Origin: Simplicispira sedimenti
GTDB lineage: Bacteria > Pseudomonadota > Gammaproteobacteria > Burkholderiales > Burkholderiaceae_C
Assembly: GCF_022760965.1 (NCBI RefSeq)
Contig: NZ_JAKVIJ010000004.1
Span: 62,001-126,000 of the forward strand
Direction: 5' to 3'
DNA: 64,000 bases
Of this stretch, positions 52,630-62,044 are shown one piece after another. A program made the position numbers and the translations under genes. The notes below the pieces were generated by a model. It was not told the origin of the DNA and did not search any database. It saw only the letters and a list, made by a program, of their open reading frames with translations. How positions within the stretch are numbered: position 1 is the first letter of the stretch; every line of letters begins with the position of its first letter.

Positions 52630-54009
52630 TCAGTAGGGAAAGCGCAGGGTGAATACGGTCCGTCCACCGGCCGACGCGGCGGACACCTCGCCCTGGTGTG
52701 CGCGCAGGATGGCCTGTGTGATGGCAAGACCCAGCCCTGTGCCTTCGCCTGCGGCATGCTGGCGCGCAGGATCCACACGGTAGAAGCGCTCAAACAAGCG
52801 GTCCAGATGCTGCGCGGGAATCGTCTCGCCCGTGTTTTCCACCTGCAGCAACAACGGGCCTTCCTGGCGCACGATGGTCACCGTCACCCGGCCTTCCGGC
52901 GGAGTGTGGCGCAGGGCATTGGACAACAGGTTGTTCAACGCCCTGCGCAGCATAAGCCGGTCACCCTGCACCATGCCGTCACCCGTGAGCACCAAAGCGA
53001 TGCGCCGCTCGTCGGCCAGCGCCTCGTAAAAGTCAAACAGGTCGCGCACCTCGCGCGCCAGGTCCACCGGCTCGCCATGCACGATGGTCAGGCCGTTCTC
53101 GGCCTTGGCCAGGAACAGCATGTCGGCAATCATGCGCGCCAGGCGCTCGAACTCCTCGGCGTTCGATTCCAGGATGGCACGGTAGCTATCGGCATCACGC
53201 GGGCGGCTCAGCGCCACCTGCGTCTGCATCATCAGATTGCTGATGGGCGTGCGCAGCTCATGGGCCAGGTCAGAGGAAAAATCGGACAGGCGCCGGAAGG
53301 CCTCTTCCAGACGCTCGAGCATTTCGTTCAGGGTGGCGGCGAGGTCGGCCAGCTCGGCAGGCACGGCCTGCGCGGGCAGGCGCCGGTCCAGGCTGTGTGC
53401 CGTCACCCCGGCCGCCTGTTCACGCATGGAGCGCAGCGGCGCAAGACCCCGGCGCGCGGCAAACCAACCCAACAGCCCCATGAGCAAGGCCGCGCAAGCC
53501 ACAAACAGCCACAGGCTGCGCTGCAAGGCGCGCAGGAAGGCATCGTGGTGTTCGCTGTCGATGGCCATGGTCACCTGCACCTGCGTACCCATGGCCGTTG
53601 GGAACGTTGCTGCCAGACCCCGGTAGTTCTTTCCGTCCTGCGCCCATGTCCACAGCGGCGCCAAGGCCAGCTCTGTGGCCAGCACCGGCAACTGCGGTGG
53701 CCACTGCGCATCGGGCGTCGCCAGCAAGACCTGCTGGTCTGGCCCGAGAACTCGCACTACCAAGTCATGGTGCGCCAGGAATGCATCCCCCAGCGGCGCG
53801 GACAGGCGTTCGAGTTGTGCCAGGGAATCCACCTGCGCAATGAGGTGTTGGGCATGCTGCAGCTTGCCCGTGAGTTCAGCACGGTCCAGATCCTCGAAGT
53901 GGCGTTCGATCGCCCCCCCGACCAGCCCGCCCAAAGCCAGCAGCACGGCGACCGAACCCAGGGTGAACAGCAGCGTGAGCCGCGCCGTCAGCGAAAGGCG
54001 TGCGATCAC
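52630..54009 (-). CDS. Heavy-metal sensor histidine kinase (CusS/CzcS type)
   Basis: 459 residues. TM1 LTLLFTLGSVAVLLALGGLV, a periplasmic sensor region (about 35-165), TM2 SLWLFVACAALLMGLLGWFA, HAMP with RRGLAPLRSMREQAAGV, the H-box FSSDLAHELRTPISNLMM (His near 249), N-box LNNLLSNALRHTP, G-boxes VENTGETIPA and GEGTGLGLAI. The FSSDLAHELRTPI box is the IrlS/CopS/CzcS form. Overlaps the response-regulator gene by four bases. The sensed metal is not shown. Confidence 0.93.
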   Translation of the reverse strand: MIARLSLTARLTLLFTLGSVAVLLALGGLVGGAIERHFEDLDRAELTGKLQHAQHLIAQVDSLAQLERLSAPLGDAFLAHHDLVVRVLGPDQQVLLATPDAQWPPQLPVLATELALAPLWTWAQDGKNYRGLAATFPTAMGTQVQVTMAIDSEHHDAFLRALQRSLWLFVACAALLMGLLGWFAARRGLAPLRSMREQAAGVTAHSLDRRLPAQAVPAELADLAATLNEMLERLEEAFRRLSDFSSDLAHELRTPISNLMMQTQVALSRPRDADSYRAILESNAEEFERLARMIADMLFLAKAENGLTIVHGEPVDLAREVRDLFDFYEALADERRIALVLTGDGMVQGDRLMLRRALNNLLSNALRHTPPEGRVTVTIVRQEGPLLLQVENTGETIPAQHLDRLFERFYRVDPARQHAAGEGTGLGLAITQAILRAHQGEVSAASAGGRTVFTLRFPY

Positions 54010-54680
54010 GGAGCCTCCAGCACATAGCCCATGCCACGCACGGTGCGGATGAGCTTGGGCTCGAAGGCATCGTCCACCTTGGCGCGCAGGCGGCGCATGG
54101 CCACCTCGATGACGTTGGTGTCGCTGTCGAAATTCATATCCCAGACCTGCGAGGCGATCAGCGAGCGCGGCAGCACCTCGCCCTGACGGCGCATCAGCAG
54201 CTCCAGCAGCGCAAACTCCTTGGCGGTCAGGTCGATGCGCTGCCCACCGCGTACCACGCGGCGGCGCAACAGGTCCAGTTCCAGGTCGGCGGCGCGCAGC
54301 GCGGTGGACTCCATGACGCTTCGGCCCCGGCGCAGCAGGGTGCGCACACGCGCCAGAAACTCCGAGAACGCAAACGGTTTGACCAGGTAGTCGTCAGCCC
54401 CCAGCTCCAGGCCCCTGACACGATCCTCTACTTGGTCGCGCGCGGTCAAAAAAAGCACCGGTATTTCCTTGCCGCTGCGGCGCAAAGTCTCCAGCACCTG
54501 CCAGCCGTTGAGGCCGGGCAGCATCACGTCGAGCACCAGCAGGTCGTGGTCGCCGGTGACCGCCAGGTGCAAACCGTCCACACCATTGCGCGCCAGATCG
54601 ACCACAAAGCCCGACTCCGCCAGACCCTGCTGGAGGTAGTCGCCCGTCTTGGGCTCGTCTTCAACGATGAGGATTTTCAT
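54006..54680 (-). CDS. Heavy-metal response regulator (OmpR type, CusR/CzcR-like)
   Basis: 224 residues. Receiver with MKILIVEDEPKTGDYLQQGL, phospho-Asp in LLVLDVMLPGLNGW (Asp51), KPFAFSEFLARVRTLL, and an OmpR winged helix ending TNVIEVAMRRLRAKVDDAFE and TVRGMGYVLE. Close to IrlR/CopR/CzcR regulators, which bind TGACA-N-TGTAAT-like palindromes; such a site lies 66 bases upstream. Start at 54680 is fixed by MKILIVEDE. The divergent efflux operon starts at 54799. Confidence 0.95.
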   Translation of the reverse strand: MKILIVEDEPKTGDYLQQGLAESGFVVDLARNGVDGLHLAVTGDHDLLVLDVMLPGLNGWQVLETLRRSGKEIPVLFLTARDQVEDRVRGLELGADDYLVKPFAFSEFLARVRTLLRRGRSVMESTALRAADLELDLLRRRVVRGGQRIDLTAKEFALLELLMRRQGEVLPRSLIASQVWDMNFDSDTNVIEVAMRRLRAKVDDAFEPKLIRTVRGMGYVLEAP

Positions 54681-54745
54681 GGGCGCGGTGCTGCGACAGG
54701 GCTCTGCGCCGGATTGTGCCTGCCTCACAGGGGCCAGGAACGTAG

Positions 54746-54774
54746 ATGACAGATTTGTAATCTTCCGGAAATCT
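54746..54774. promoter_or_regulatory. Metal-response operator between the regulator and the efflux operon
   Basis: ATGACAGATTTGTAAT (54746-54761) is an imperfect inverted repeat of the CopR/CusR-box type; a second overlapping pair AGATTT/AAATCT spans 54751-54774. It lies in the 118-base gap between the divergent genes at 54680 and 54799. Confidence 0.6.
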
Positions 54775-54798
54775 GCCCGTCGGGGGACACGCAGCACC

Positions 54799-56037
54799 AT
54801 GCACGCCATGCTCTCACACCCCTTGCAATACAGAAGACCGGGCCGATTCACGGGATGGTTGCTGACCTTCGTACTGGCCACTACACCAGCCGCCGCACAA
54901 ACAATGGCCCAGGCCCTGGAGCAGGCCTGGCTGTTGCACCCCCAGGCCCAGGCGGGCAGCGCACGCAACGCCCAGGCCGCAGCCCGCGTCGAAGCGGCCA
55001 GCGGCTTGACGCCGGGACCGGCCACGCTGTCACTGGGATCCGCGAGCGACCGCTTTCACGCCAACCAGGGCCAGCGCGAATGGGAGGTCGAAATGGCCGT
55101 TCCGCTGTGGCTGCCCGGCCAGAAAGCGGCGCAAGGCGCCGAGGCTGCCAGCGGCCAGGCCCAGGTCGTGGCGCAACAACATGCGCTGCGCCTGCAACTG
55201 GCGGGCGAGCTGCGCACCGCCTGGTGGACCGTGGCGGCTGCGCGCCAAACCCGTACCCAGGCCCAGCAGCGCGTGGACACGGCCCAGGCCCTCCTGGCGA
55301 ATGTGCAGCGCCGCTACCGCGCGGGTGAGCTGGCACGCATCGACGCCAATCTGGCCCAGCGCGAAGTGCTCGCCGCCCAGGGCGCCCTCGCCGACAGCGA
55401 CGCCGCCCTGCTGCTGGCCGAGCAGAGCTTTCATGCGCTCACTGGCACTGCCGCACCCCAGCAACTGGATCCCGAACCTCCCGCTGTTCGGGACGCCCCC
55501 GGCCAGGAGCACCCCCTGCGTGCCGCTGCCTCGGCCACCCTCGCCCAGGCGCAGGCACGGGTGCGGTCGGCAGACACCACACGCCGTGCGTCACCCGAGC
55601 TGGCCTTGCGCATGGTGCGCGACCGCGGCGCGGCTGGACAACCGTATGCAAACACCCTGGGGGTCAAGCTGACCATTCCGCTGTCGTCCGAGCCGCTGGT
55701 GCGCCAGGCCCAGTCGGCCGCATTGGCCGAGCTGGCGCAGGCCCAGGCAGAAATAGACCAGGTGGAACGCACGCTGGCGCTTGATGCTGCCCTGGCCCGC
55801 CGCCACCTGGAAACCACGGAACGCCAGTGGAAGCAGGCGCAGGAGCGCCTGGCCCTGGACACCGACACGCTCCAACTGGCAGAAAAAGCCTTTGCCCTCG
55901 GCGAGACCGACCTCACCGCCCTGCTGCGCGCACGCGCCGACGCACTGGAAGCCCAGGCCCTGGTGGGCCAGCAGCAGGTGGCCCTGATGGCCGCCCGGTC
56001 CCGCATGCTCCAAACCTTGGGAGTCCTTCCGAAATGA
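54799..56037 (+). CDS. TolC-like outer-membrane efflux protein (CzcC/CusC type)
   Basis: 412 residues with a signal region to about TPAAAQTMAQALEQAW and two TolC-type repeats of long helices: RVEAASGLTPGPATLSLG, QAQQRVDTAQALLANVQRRY and LKLTIPLSSEPLVRQAQSAA, EKAFALGETDLTALLRARAD. Forms the outer channel of the tripartite pump. In-frame ATG at 54808 is an alternative start. Stop overlaps the next gene (ATGA). Confidence 0.9.
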   Translation: MHAMLSHPLQYRRPGRFTGWLLTFVLATTPAAAQTMAQALEQAWLLHPQAQAGSARNAQAAARVEAASGLTPGPATLSLGSASDRFHANQGQREWEVEMAVPLWLPGQKAAQGAEAASGQAQVVAQQHALRLQLAGELRTAWWTVAAARQTRTQAQQRVDTAQALLANVQRRYRAGELARIDANLAQREVLAAQGALADSDAALLLAEQSFHALTGTAAPQQLDPEPPAVRDAPGQEHPLRAAASATLAQAQARVRSADTTRRASPELALRMVRDRGAAGQPYANTLGVKLTIPLSSEPLVRQAQSAALAELAQAQAEIDQVERTLALDAALARRHLETTERQWKQAQERLALDTDTLQLAEKAFALGETDLTALLRARADALEAQALVGQQQVALMAARSRMLQTLGVLPK

Positions 56038-56597
56038 ACAACCTGCGAAACCTTTTGCTGGGCACCGCCCTTGCCGCTGTGGCGTGGCCTGCCCTGGCCC
56101 ATGGCGATGAAGACCACAGCGAGCCAAATCCCGTCGTCGCTGCTGTGCCCATGGCCGCGCAAGGCCCTCGCGCCGAAGCCCAGACCGATGCCTTCGAACT
56201 GGTGGCCACACTGGCGCAGGATCGGCTGGTGCTGCACATCGACCGCTTCGACACCAATGAACCTGTCGAAGGCGCACAGGTGGAAGTGGACACCGGCACC
56301 ATGCAGGCCAAGGCCACGCAATCGTCTCCCGGCGTGTACTGGATGGCCCAGGGCACGCTCGGCCAGGCGGGCAAGCACCCGCTGACCATCACCATCGAAA
56401 CTGAAGACACCGCCGATCTTCTGAGCGCCACGCTGGAGGTGCCCACCCCAGCCGCTGCCACCCCGGCTACCGCGACCGGCTTGAGAACCGAACCCTGGAT
56501 GGCCTGGGGCCTGGGTGGCACCTTGCTGCTCTCGGGCGCGGGCCTCGTGGCCCTGCGCCGTCGCCCCCGTGCAATCACCCCTGGGTCCACCGTATGA
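56034..56597 (+). CDS. Membrane-anchored periplasmic protein of the efflux operon
   Basis: 187 residues: signal MNNLRNLLLGTALAAVAWPA, a short His/acid stretch AHGDEDHSEP that could bind metal, a beta-rich domain (LVLHIDRFDTNEPVEGAQVE, then GTMQAKATQSSPGVYWMA) resembling a FixH- or CopC-like immunoglobulin fold, and a C-terminal TM helix near WMAWGLGGTLLLSGAGLVAL plus an RRRPR tail. Overlaps both neighbours (ATGA each side), so it is an integral part of the operon. Family not recognised. Confidence 0.8.
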   Translation: MNNLRNLLLGTALAAVAWPALAHGDEDHSEPNPVVAAVPMAAQGPRAEAQTDAFELVATLAQDRLVLHIDRFDTNEPVEGAQVEVDTGTMQAKATQSSPGVYWMAQGTLGQAGKHPLTITIETEDTADLLSATLEVPTPAAATPATATGLRTEPWMAWGLGGTLLLSGAGLVALRRRPRAITPGSTV

Positions 56598-57715
56598 CAT
56601 CCTCCCATTTTTCCCACCTGGTAGCCGCATGCCTGCTGGCTTTGCATGGTGCAGCCTTCGCCCACGGTGGCGAAGACCACGACCACGGCCCCGCCGCAGC
56701 GCCCCTGCCCGCCACAGGCACCACGGCCCCCCAGCGCCTGGCCGACGGCAGCCTGTTCATCCCCAAGGCCATCCAGAGGCAATGGGGCTTGCGCACCGTG
56801 CGGGCAGACATCCGTGATCTGCCCACCTCAGTCGAGCTGCAAGGCAAGGTGGTGGCCGATGCCAACGCCGGAGGGCGCGTGCAATCCACCCAGCCGGGGC
56901 GTATCGAAGCACCGGCCCAGGGTTTGCCCACCCTGGGCCAGCTGGTCCGCAAAGGGCAAGTGCTGGCGTATGTGCGGCCCACTGTGTCCAACACCGAACG
57001 CGGCGGCCTGCAGGCCCAGCTGGCCGACCTGGATGCACAACAAGCCATCGCCCAGCGCAAGGCCGATCGATACGCCCAGCTCAAGGGCGCCGTGCCGCAG
57101 TCGGCCATTGATGCCGCGCGGCTTGAATCAGAGGCACTGCGCCAGCGTAGGCAGGCCTTGCAGGCCAGTCTGCAGGCGCCGGAGCCGCTGCGTGCACCGG
57201 TGTCGGGCGTGGTCAGCGCGGTGCATGTCATGGCCGGACAGGTGGTCGATGCGCGAGAAACGCTGTTCGAGGTGGTCAACCCCGCACAGCTGACCGTGGA
57301 GGCACTGGCCTACGACCCCGCCCTGGCCCAGGGTGTTACAGCGGCCAGCACCAGTGTGGCAGGCACCGGCACCGAACTGCAGTTTGTCGGCAGCGGAAGG
57401 CAGTTGCGTGAGCAGGCCTGGGTACTGCAGTTCCGCATTCCGTCGGACCAGCATGCACTGGCGGTGGGCCAGTCGGTCAAAGTGATCGCCACCACACGGC
57501 AGACGCACAAAGGCGCCGCTGTTCCGCAGGCGGCCGTGGTACGCGGTGCGGGGGGAGATCAGGCGGTGTGGGTGCATACGGGGGCCGAAAAATTCGAACG
57601 CCGCACGGTGCGCGCACAGGCCCTGAGCGCAGACAGCACCGCTCTCACCTCCGGCATTGCCGCCGGGGAGCGCGTGGTCACCCAGGGCGCCAGCCTGCTG
57701 GCCCAGGTGCGCTGA
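56594..57715 (+). CDS. RND efflux periplasmic adaptor (CzcB/CusB type)
   Basis: 373 residues: signal peptide to about AAFA, then an N-terminal HGGEDHDHGP metal-binding tail, barrel-sandwich and lipoyl halves (GRIEAPAQGLPTLGQLVRKG, EPLRAPVSGVVSAVHVMAGQ), a helical hairpin with QQAIAQRKADRYAQLKGAVP and a C-terminal beta-barrel. Links the RND pump to the outer channel. The His-rich tail fits heavy-metal members. Confidence 0.9.
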   Translation: MTSSHFSHLVAACLLALHGAAFAHGGEDHDHGPAAAPLPATGTTAPQRLADGSLFIPKAIQRQWGLRTVRADIRDLPTSVELQGKVVADANAGGRVQSTQPGRIEAPAQGLPTLGQLVRKGQVLAYVRPTVSNTERGGLQAQLADLDAQQAIAQRKADRYAQLKGAVPQSAIDAARLESEALRQRRQALQASLQAPEPLRAPVSGVVSAVHVMAGQVVDARETLFEVVNPAQLTVEALAYDPALAQGVTAASTSVAGTGTELQFVGSGRQLREQAWVLQFRIPSDQHALAVGQSVKVIATTRQTHKGAAVPQAAVVRGAGGDQAVWVHTGAEKFERRTVRAQALSADSTALTSGIAAGERVVTQGASLLAQVR

Positions 57716-57716
57716 A

Positions 57717-60700
57717 ATGTTTGACTTCATCATTCATACCAGCCTGCGCCAGCGCCTGATGGTGCTGGGCTTGTCGCTGTTTCTGGTGGTGTACGGAGCC
57801 TTGAGCCTGCGGCAGATGCCGGTCGATGTGTTCCCCGACCTGAACAAGCCCACCGTCACGCTGATGACCGAAGCGGGCGGCATGGCGCCGGAAGAAGTCG
57901 AACAGCTGGTGAGCTTTCCCATCGAGTCGGGCATGAACGGCATGCCCGGGGTGACCCGAGTGCGCTCGGTCTCCGGCGTGGGGCTGTCGATCGTGTATGT
58001 CGAGTTCGAGTGGGGCTCCGACATCTACCGCAACCGCCAGCAGATTGCCGAGCGCCTGAACCTGGTGCGCGAACAGCTGCCCGAGGGCATCGTGCCGCAG
58101 ATGGGGCCGATTTCTTCCATCATGGGCGAGATTCTGCTGATCGCCCTGCCCGCCGACCCCGCCAAGGTCAGCCCGATGCAGGTGCGCGAATATGCCGACT
58201 GGGTGGTTCGCCCCCGGCTGCTCACCATCCCGGGCATTGCCCAGGTCACGCCCATCGGCGGAGAGGTGCGCCAGTACCGGGTCGAGATTCACCCGGCGAA
58301 GCTGCAGGCCCTGGGCATCGAGCGGGAGCAAGTGGACGCCGCGCTGCGCGATTTTGGCGCCAACACCAGCGGTGGCTTCTTGCAGGCGCAGGGCCGTGAA
58401 TACCTGATCCGGCAAGTGGGCCGCACCAGCCGCATCGAAGACCTGCGCAACGTGGTGGTGGGTGTGAAGAGCACGCAGCCCATCCTGCTGCACCAGGTGG
58501 CCGACGTTCGGCTGGCCCCGGCCGTCAAGCGCGGCGATGCCAGCTACAAGGGCCAGCCAGCGGTGATTTTGTCGGTGCAGAAGCAGCCCGGCGCCGACAG
58601 CGTGGCGCTCACCCAGGCGGTCGAGCAGGCCATGGCCACGCTGAACAAGGCGCTGCCCCAGGGCATTGAAACGCCGCAGTTCCTGTTCAAGCAGGCCGAT
58701 TTCATCGAACGCTCGGTGGGCAACGTCCAGGAAGCCCTGCGCGATGGCGCCATTCTGGTGGCGGTCGTGCTGTTTTTGTTTTTGCTGAATGTGCGCACCA
58801 CGGTCATCTCGCTGGTGGCCATTCCGCTGTCGCTGATGGTGACCGCGCTGGTGTTCCGCTATTTCGGCCTGTCGATCAACACCATGACGCTGGGCGGGCT
58901 GGCCATCGCCATTGGCGAGCTGGTGGACGACGCGGTGGTGGACGTCGAAAACGTGCTGCGCCGCCTGAAGGAAAACCGCCTGAAACCGCAGCCGCTCCCG
59001 GCCCTGACAGTGATTGCCGCCGCCTCCCGCGAGGTGCGTACGGGCGTCGTCTATGCAACCCTGGTCGTGGTGCTGGTGTTTGTGCCCTTGTTTGCGCTGC
59101 CCGGCATTGAAGGCCGGTTGTTCACACCCCTGGGCATTGCGTATGTGGTGTCCATCCTGGCCAGCATGGTGGTAGCCGTCACCATCACGCCCGTGCTGTG
59201 CTACTACCTGCTGCCGCGCATGAAGCAACTGCATGCGGGCGACAGCCCGCTGGCGGCCTGGCTCAAGCGCTGGGATGCCCGCTTGTTGAATGGGTCGTTC
59301 GATCATTCCCGCACCCTGCTGGCGGTTGCGCTGGTCGTGGTTATGGCGGTTGCCGCCAGCGTGCCCTTCTTCCCGCGCTCGTTCCTGCCGCCCTTCAACG
59401 AAGGCACGCTCACGGTGAACGTGTTGCTCAACCCCGGCACCTCGCTGGAGGAGTCCAACCGCATCGGAACATTGGCCGAGCAACTGGCGCTGCAAGTCCC
59501 CGAGGTCACCCAGGTGGGCCGCCGAACCGGCCGCGCCGAACTGGACGAACATGCGGAAGGGGTGCACTACACCGAGATGGACATCGACCTCAAGGTGTCC
59601 GAGCGCAGCCGCGATGTCGTGGTGCAGGACATTCGCGCCCGACTGGCCACCCTGCCCGCAGCCACCAGCGTGGGGCAACCCATTTCGCACCGTCTGGACC
59701 ACCTGCTCTCGGGCGTCCGGGCACAGATTGCGCTGAAGGTGTACGGCGACGACCTGGACACGCTGCGCGGTCTGGCAGGCGACCTGCGCGACCGACTGTC
59801 GCGCATTCCGGGCATCACCGACCTGCAGATCGAGAAGCAGGTGCTGATTCCGCAGATCAAGATCCACCTGGACTACGAGCAGGCCGCACGCTACGGCGTC
59901 GCACCTGGTGCCGTTTTGCGATCCTTGCAGCAGATGATCGAAGGCGAGCGCATCACCCAGATCGTTGAAGGCAACCGCCGCTTTGACCTGGTGGTGCGCC
60001 TGCCCGAGGACGACCGCGGGTTGCACGCCCTGAAGGGCTTGCTGATCGAAACCCCCACAGGGGCGGTGCCCCTGTCCCTGCTGGCCACCATCGAAGACGG
60101 CGAAGGCCCCAACCAGGTCAGCCGCGAGAACGCCCGCCGACGCATCGTGGTTTCGGCCAATACCGACGGCAGCGACATGGCGCGCATCATTGGCGACATC
60201 CGCAGCACGCTGGCTGCCACGCCCATGCCCGAAGGATATTTCACGGCGCTGGAAGGCCAGTTCCAGGCCCAGGAGCAGGCGGCCCGGTTGATTGCCCTGC
60301 TGGCCCTGGTGTCGCTGGCCCTGATCTTCCTCGTGCTCTACAGCCGCTACCGCTCCACCGTGCTGACCCTCATCATCATGGGCAACATTCCGCTGTCCCT
60401 GGTGGGCAGTGTGCTGGCACTGTGGATCTCGGGCCAGCCGCTGTCGGTGGCCGCGCTGGTGGGCTTCATCACGCTGACGGGCATCTCGACGCGCAACGGC
60501 ATCCTCAAGATCAGCCACTACATCAACCTGTGCGCGTTCGAGGGTGAAAAATTTGGCAAGCAACTCATCGTGCGCGGCTCGCTCGAGCGCCTCACCCCGG
60601 TGCTGATGACGGCGCTGGTGGCTGCCTTTGCGCTGGTGCCGCTGCTGGTGTCGGCGGATGCCCCCGGCAAGGAAGTGCTGCACCCCGTGGCCGTGGTGAT

Positions 60701-60833
60701 TTTCGGCGGCCTGGTCAGCTCCACGCTGCTCGACACCTTGCTGACGCCGCTGATGTTCTGGCGCTGGGGCGAAAAGCCCCTGGAACGCCTGCTCACGTTG
60801 CACCGCCAGGAAAAAACCACCGACAGTTTCTAG
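57717..60833 (+). CDS. Heavy-metal RND efflux transporter (HME family)
   Basis: 1038 residues, 12 TM helices and two large periplasmic loops. N-terminal MFDFIIHTSLRQRLMVLGLS, DVFPDLNKPTVTLMTEAGGM, then TM4 signature AIAIGELVDDAVVDVENVLR (near 394-413). Classical CzcA has a DFG...DGA...EN signature; this AIGELVDDAVVDVEN form is different, closer to monovalent-type (AIG) or uncharacterised HME groups, so the substrate should not be assumed to be Co/Zn/Cd. Also INTMTLGGLAIA and the C-terminal LDTLLTPLMFWRWGEKPL. One base after the adaptor stop. Confidence 0.9.
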   Translation: MFDFIIHTSLRQRLMVLGLSLFLVVYGALSLRQMPVDVFPDLNKPTVTLMTEAGGMAPEEVEQLVSFPIESGMNGMPGVTRVRSVSGVGLSIVYVEFEWGSDIYRNRQQIAERLNLVREQLPEGIVPQMGPISSIMGEILLIALPADPAKVSPMQVREYADWVVRPRLLTIPGIAQVTPIGGEVRQYRVEIHPAKLQALGIEREQVDAALRDFGANTSGGFLQAQGREYLIRQVGRTSRIEDLRNVVVGVKSTQPILLHQVADVRLAPAVKRGDASYKGQPAVILSVQKQPGADSVALTQAVEQAMATLNKALPQGIETPQFLFKQADFIERSVGNVQEALRDGAILVAVVLFLFLLNVRTTVISLVAIPLSLMVTALVFRYFGLSINTMTLGGLAIAIGELVDDAVVDVENVLRRLKENRLKPQPLPALTVIAAASREVRTGVVYATLVVVLVFVPLFALPGIEGRLFTPLGIAYVVSILASMVVAVTITPVLCYYLLPRMKQLHAGDSPLAAWLKRWDARLLNGSFDHSRTLLAVALVVVMAVAASVPFFPRSFLPPFNEGTLTVNVLLNPGTSLEESNRIGTLAEQLALQVPEVTQVGRRTGRAELDEHAEGVHYTEMDIDLKVSERSRDVVVQDIRARLATLPAATSVGQPISHRLDHLLSGVRAQIALKVYGDDLDTLRGLAGDLRDRLSRIPGITDLQIEKQVLIPQIKIHLDYEQAARYGVAPGAVLRSLQQMIEGERITQIVEGNRRFDLVVRLPEDDRGLHALKGLLIETPTGAVPLSLLATIEDGEGPNQVSRENARRRIVVSANTDGSDMARIIGDIRSTLAATPMPEGYFTALEGQFQAQEQAARLIALLALVSLALIFLVLYSRYRSTVLTLIIMGNIPLSLVGSVLALWISGQPLSVAALVGFITLTGISTRNGILKISHYINLCAFEGEKFGKQLIVRGSLERLTPVLMTALVAAFALVPLLVSADAPGKEVLHPVAVVIFGGLVSSTLLDTLLTPLMFWRWGEKPLERLLTLHRQEKTTDSF

Positions 60834-60871
60834 CACCCTGCGAAAGGCCGGGCCTATACCAAGGAGTCTCC

Positions 60872-61330
60872 ATGAAAAAAATCCGATTCATCCCCGCCAT
60901 TGCCCTGGCATTGGCCACCGCAACCACCAGCGTGCAGGCCCACGACGACGCCTACCTGGATACACAGCAGGCACCGCATGGCGGCCAGTTGCGCATGGCA
61001 GGCGCCTACCACCTGGAACTGGTGGTGGACAAATCAACCCCGCAGGCAGCCGACAAAACCGTGGTGGTCTATGTCACCGACCACGCGGGGCAAAAAGTCT
61101 CTACCGACGGTGCCACCGGGAACGCCACCATCCTTGCTGCCAAGGGCAAGGCCAGCGTGGCACTGGTGCCCGACGGAGACAACCGCCTCAAAGGCACCGG
61201 GCGCTATGCCTCCACCGCCGACATGAAGGCCATCGTCAGCTTCACGGCCAAGGGCCAGTCTCCTGAAACCGCGCGATTTACGCCGCTTCTCAAACCCATG
61301 GAGGCCCATATGGATCACACCAAGCATTGA
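60872..61330 (+). CDS. Periplasmic protein of the metal cluster
   Basis: 152 residues with signal MKKIRFIPAIALALATATTS to VQAHDDA, then YLDTQQAPHGGQLRMAGAYH, YHLELVVDKSTPQAADKTVV, a beta-sandwich-like middle and a His/Met tail MEAHMDHTKH. The N- and C-terminal His could bind metal. The fold resembles FixH/CopC-like small domains. Good ribosome binding site (AAGGAG). No named family. Confidence 0.75.
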   Translation: MKKIRFIPAIALALATATTSVQAHDDAYLDTQQAPHGGQLRMAGAYHLELVVDKSTPQAADKTVVVYVTDHAGQKVSTDGATGNATILAAKGKASVALVPDGDNRLKGTGRYASTADMKAIVSFTAKGQSPETARFTPLLKPMEAHMDHTKH

Positions 61331-61384
61331 CATCGGAGCCTCTCCGTTCTCGCTTCATCCGCCGTACACCCTAGGAAAAACGCC

Positions 61385-61882
61385 ATGACCAATTCCAGAA
61401 CCACCTCCACTCAGCCACTCAGCGCCCTCGCGCTGGCGGTTGCGCTCGCGGTTGCCAGCACATCAAGCTTGGCCGCCAACCATGAGCCGGATCACTCGGC
61501 CCACCACCCGCAAGCTCCAGCAGCCGTTGCCCCTGCGCCCGACATGGACGCCAAGGTGCAACGCCAGGCGATGCAAAAACAGATGCAGGCCATGAAAGCC
61601 ATGCATGAAAAGATGATGAATGCCAAAACGCCCGAGGAACGCAGCGCGCTGATGGCCGAACACATGCAGACCATGCGGGACGGCATGGGAATGATGCAGA
61701 AGATGGGGCAGTCCGGTGGCATGGGCGGCATGGGCGCACCGAAAGGCGGCAAGGCCATGGCGTGCGACATGCATGAATCGCACCGCATGATGGGCATGCG
61801 CATGGAGATGATGGAGTCCATGATGCAGATGATGATGGACCGCATGCAGTCGCATACTCCGGTGCCCCCTGCAGGCAAATGA
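61385..61882 (+). CDS. His/Met-rich periplasmic protein
   Basis: 165 residues: signal region to about SLAANHE, then HEPDHSAHHPQAPAAV, a Lys/Gln/Met helix KQMQAMKAMHEKMMNAKTPE, GMGMMQKMGQSGGMGGMGAP and MMGMRMEMMESMMQMMMDRM. About a fifth of the mature part is Met, as in periplasmic copper or silver chelators. Similar proteins occur next to metal efflux genes; binding here is inferred. Confidence 0.75.
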   Translation: MTNSRTTSTQPLSALALAVALAVASTSSLAANHEPDHSAHHPQAPAAVAPAPDMDAKVQRQAMQKQMQAMKAMHEKMMNAKTPEERSALMAEHMQTMRDGMGMMQKMGQSGGMGGMGAPKGGKAMACDMHESHRMMGMRMEMMESMMQMMMDRMQSHTPVPPAGK

Positions 61883-62044
61883 GGGACTCCCGCTGGACCA
61901 CCCCATGCCCCAAAAAACAACTTGGCCGATTGAACGGTTTCTGCCTGAAGGCGTCCCAGGACCATGCGGCCGACCTGGCCCGCGTTTTTCCTGCGGTTGC
62001 TTCAGCACCGTTCACCCGGCCAGCCAAGGCAGGAGACTGCTGTA

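Noticed and set aside
57678..60836. Open frame of about 1,052 codons on the minus strand
   Set aside because: Antisense to the RND transporter gene; Gln/His-rich and without any domain.
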